Of a DNA stretch of 5,481 nucleotides, positions 4,446-5,481 are shown piece after piece; positions within the stretch are counted from its first letter, which is position 1; each line of letters begins with the position of its first letter. Both the position numbers and the translations under genes were made by a program. The stretch is from Gammaproteobacteria bacterium UBA5338 (lineage in GTDB: Bacteria; Pseudomonadota; Gammaproteobacteria; Pseudomonadales; UBA5862), in the NCBI GenBank assembly GCA_002408105.1, contig DHQM01000049.1, positions 1 to 5,481 of the forward strand. Reading direction: 5' to 3'. The notes under the pieces were generated by a model, which did not search any database, was not told the origin of the DNA, and saw nothing but the letters and a program-made list of their open reading frames with translations.

Positions 4446-4969
4446 GAGGCCTTCAACAGCGCAATCCATTTGGCAAACAGCAGTTCGCACTGCGCCTTGG
4501 TATATGGCACATCCGGCGCCTTTAAGGTGGCCGGCGGCCCGCCAAATCCATCATCTAACCAATCCTTGTATGGGACATGCGCCATTCGGCCTCTGTGGGC
4601 AATCACCGCTTTGAGAATAACGCTATTGGCCCCATTTCGGTCACAGGTCAACAGGTACTTTTGCTGCGGAACGTCATCGCGGCTAAACAAGGAAAATGAC
4701 AAATCCGCAATCTTGAAATCGTTACCAATGATGGATCGCTCTGTGTGAATGCAGACGTCGTAGACCGCGCTGTAGAAGGAATCGACTTCGGTAATGGTGT
4801 AGTCGACAAGCTGCCACTTAGAAGCTTTCGTTATCGCCACGTGCCGGTCGCTCAAGGCTCTGCAAAGGGCGCCATGATCATCGTCACCCCATGCAACCCC
4901 GGCGAGCAGCATCAGTAATAAGGTCAGCAACAATGGTTTCACAAGCCTCCGCTTTCCGATTTGGCGCAT
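4442..4969 (-). CDS. Exported four-cysteine protein, function unknown
   Basis: The 175-residue product starts MRQIGKRRLVKPLLLTLLLM, a classic basic-then-hydrophobic signal peptide. Likely signal peptidase I cleavage is after Gly28 (AWG, then DDDHG). The mature protein, about 147 residues, has four cysteines (36, 73, 109, 161) that could form two disulfides in the periplasm. No family is recognised. The ATG at 4969 is used; a TTG at 4975 is possible. Neither has a clear ribosome binding site, so translation may depend on the gene 21 bases upstream. Base composition differs sharply from the integrase region (24 of 60 G+C in 4681-4740), which points to a later acquisition. It is a plausible moron. 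Confidence 0.75.
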   Translation of the reverse strand: MRQIGKRRLVKPLLLTLLLMLLAGVAWGDDDHGALCRALSDRHVAITKASKWQLVDYTITEVDSFYSAVYDVCIHTERSIIGNDFKIADLSFSLFSRDDVPQQKYLLTCDRNGANSVILKAVIAHRGRMAHVPYKDWLDDGFGGPPATLKAPDVPYTKAQCELLFAKWIALLKAS

Positions 4970-4990
4970 CGTCAATGCAAGGCGGGTGGG

Positions 4991-5293
4991 TTAGTCTTCT
5001 TCCGGCCGCGGCTTGAGCCACTCAAGCAATATTTTGTCAACTCGCTCTAACGTGCGCTGATTGGAGGTCTCGATGTTCGTCAGGCACATATGGATGCGGT
5101 GCAGCGCTTCGTTGGATTGGCGGGTGTTGTAGCGCGTTTCAGCTGTGCGCTCGGATAGCTGATCCATCCATTTATTTATGACGCTTACGTGGAACAGTGT
5201 TCGCATCAATGGTCGTGAAAGCAGCCGCCACAGTTGCAATACCAGAATGACTTGCAGCACGACCACGGCACCGAGCAAAGATTCCAGTATCAT
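4991..5293 (-). CDS. Membrane-anchored coiled-coil protein, 100 residues
   Basis: A hydrophobic segment at about residues 2-22 (ILESLLGAVVVLQVILVLQL) is followed by a basic patch (RLLSRPLMR). A long helical, probably coiled-coil, region then runs from about residue 40 to 92, and the end is charged (KPRPEED). The basic residues just after the span suggest an N-out, C-in anchor with the helix in the cytoplasm. AGGAGG lies five bases before the ATG at 5293, and that ATG overlaps the stop of the upstream gene as ATGA, so the two are coupled. The two coupled helical products may form a complex. No family or function is recognised. Confidence 0.75.
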   Translation of the reverse strand: MILESLLGAVVVLQVILVLQLWRLLSRPLMRTLFHVSVINKWMDQLSERTAETRYNTRQSNEALHRIHMCLTNIETSNQRTLERVDKILLEWLKPRPEED

Positions 5294-5481
5294 CCCGCCT
5301 CCTGGTTGGTTTCCTCCTGTTGTGCGAGCTGGGCTTCCAGTTCCTTGATACGGTTTTCTGCCGCGGTAAGTTCCTTGCCCAGGCGCACGGCGTGATTCTG
5401 GATCAGCATCCGGGCTTCCTGTTCCTTCTCCAACGTCTCCTGCAGTTCCACGGGCGGCACCACGTCCCGGTCCCGGAACAT
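5290..5481 (-). CDS. Short coiled-coil protein at the window edge
   Basis: The visible 63 residues begin MFRDRDVVPPVELQ. From about residue 12 to 60 they are almost wholly a charged helix rich in Glu, Lys, Arg, Gln and Leu with heptad spacing (ENRIKELEAQLAQQEE). The first codon is an ATG that coincides with the last bases of the window, so it cannot be told whether this is the true start or an internal Met of a longer protein; upstream sequence is missing. The stop overlaps the start of the next gene (ATGA). A scaffold-like or partner role for the membrane-anchored coiled-coil protein is a guess from coupling. Confidence 0.6.
   Translation of the reverse strand: MFRDRDVVPPVELQETLEKEQEARMLIQNHAVRLGKELTAAENRIKELEAQLAQQEETNQEAG

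Noticed and set aside
1..5481. A CRISPR array or insertion sequence
   Set aside because: No regularly spaced repeat-spacer pattern and no transposase or terminal inverted repeats were seen.

Overview
The window looks like temperate phage DNA from a GC-rich bacterium, probably a proteobacterium. Most of it is strongly G+C-rich (53 of 60 bases in 3001-3060). The genes are tightly packed, many joined by ATGA or TGATG stop/start overlaps or gaps of a few bases, with clear GGAGG-type ribosome binding sites. The host group is inferred from composition, gene style and a tRNA-Arg fragment, not from a marker gene.

Left part (1-2245): the 3' end of a glycine-rich tail-fibre-like gene is followed by a reverse-strand lipoprotein gene. 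A forward late/lysis-type cluster comes next: a T7-lysozyme-type N-acetylmuramoyl-L-alanine amidase, a double zinc-ribbon protein, and four very small membrane or membrane-linked proteins of 72, 76, 48 and 48 residues. The amidase has no signal peptide, so it should need a holin, and the small membrane proteins are the candidates.

Middle (2243-2412): this non-coding stretch reads as a phage attachment site. A 45-base reverse-strand segment (2341-2385) matches, position for position, nucleotides 32-76 of a tRNA: anticodon loop (UCG, arginine), variable loop, perfect T arm and 3' acceptor strand. The 5' half is missing. Repeats of the form T(A/C)ACAG and a perfect 16-base palindrome lie on its left, with one more repeat copy on its right.

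Right part (2413-4445): a tyrosine integrase with a complete R-K-HxxR-H-Y set ends 28 bases from the tRNA fragment. It is translationally coupled to an upstream gene for an exported, apparently active, staphylococcal-nuclease-like protein. A 69-residue forward gene with its own likely promoter diverges from this pair.

Far right (4442-5481): reverse-strand genes of clearly lower G+C encode an exported four-cysteine protein, a membrane-anchored coiled-coil protein and a soluble coiled-coil protein that reaches the window edge. None is recognised.

Lysis genes and the integrase lie on opposite sides of one att core. This is the order of an attP in a free or circularised phage genome, not of a single integrated prophage end. 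Tandem prophages or an unrelated neighbouring element remain possible.
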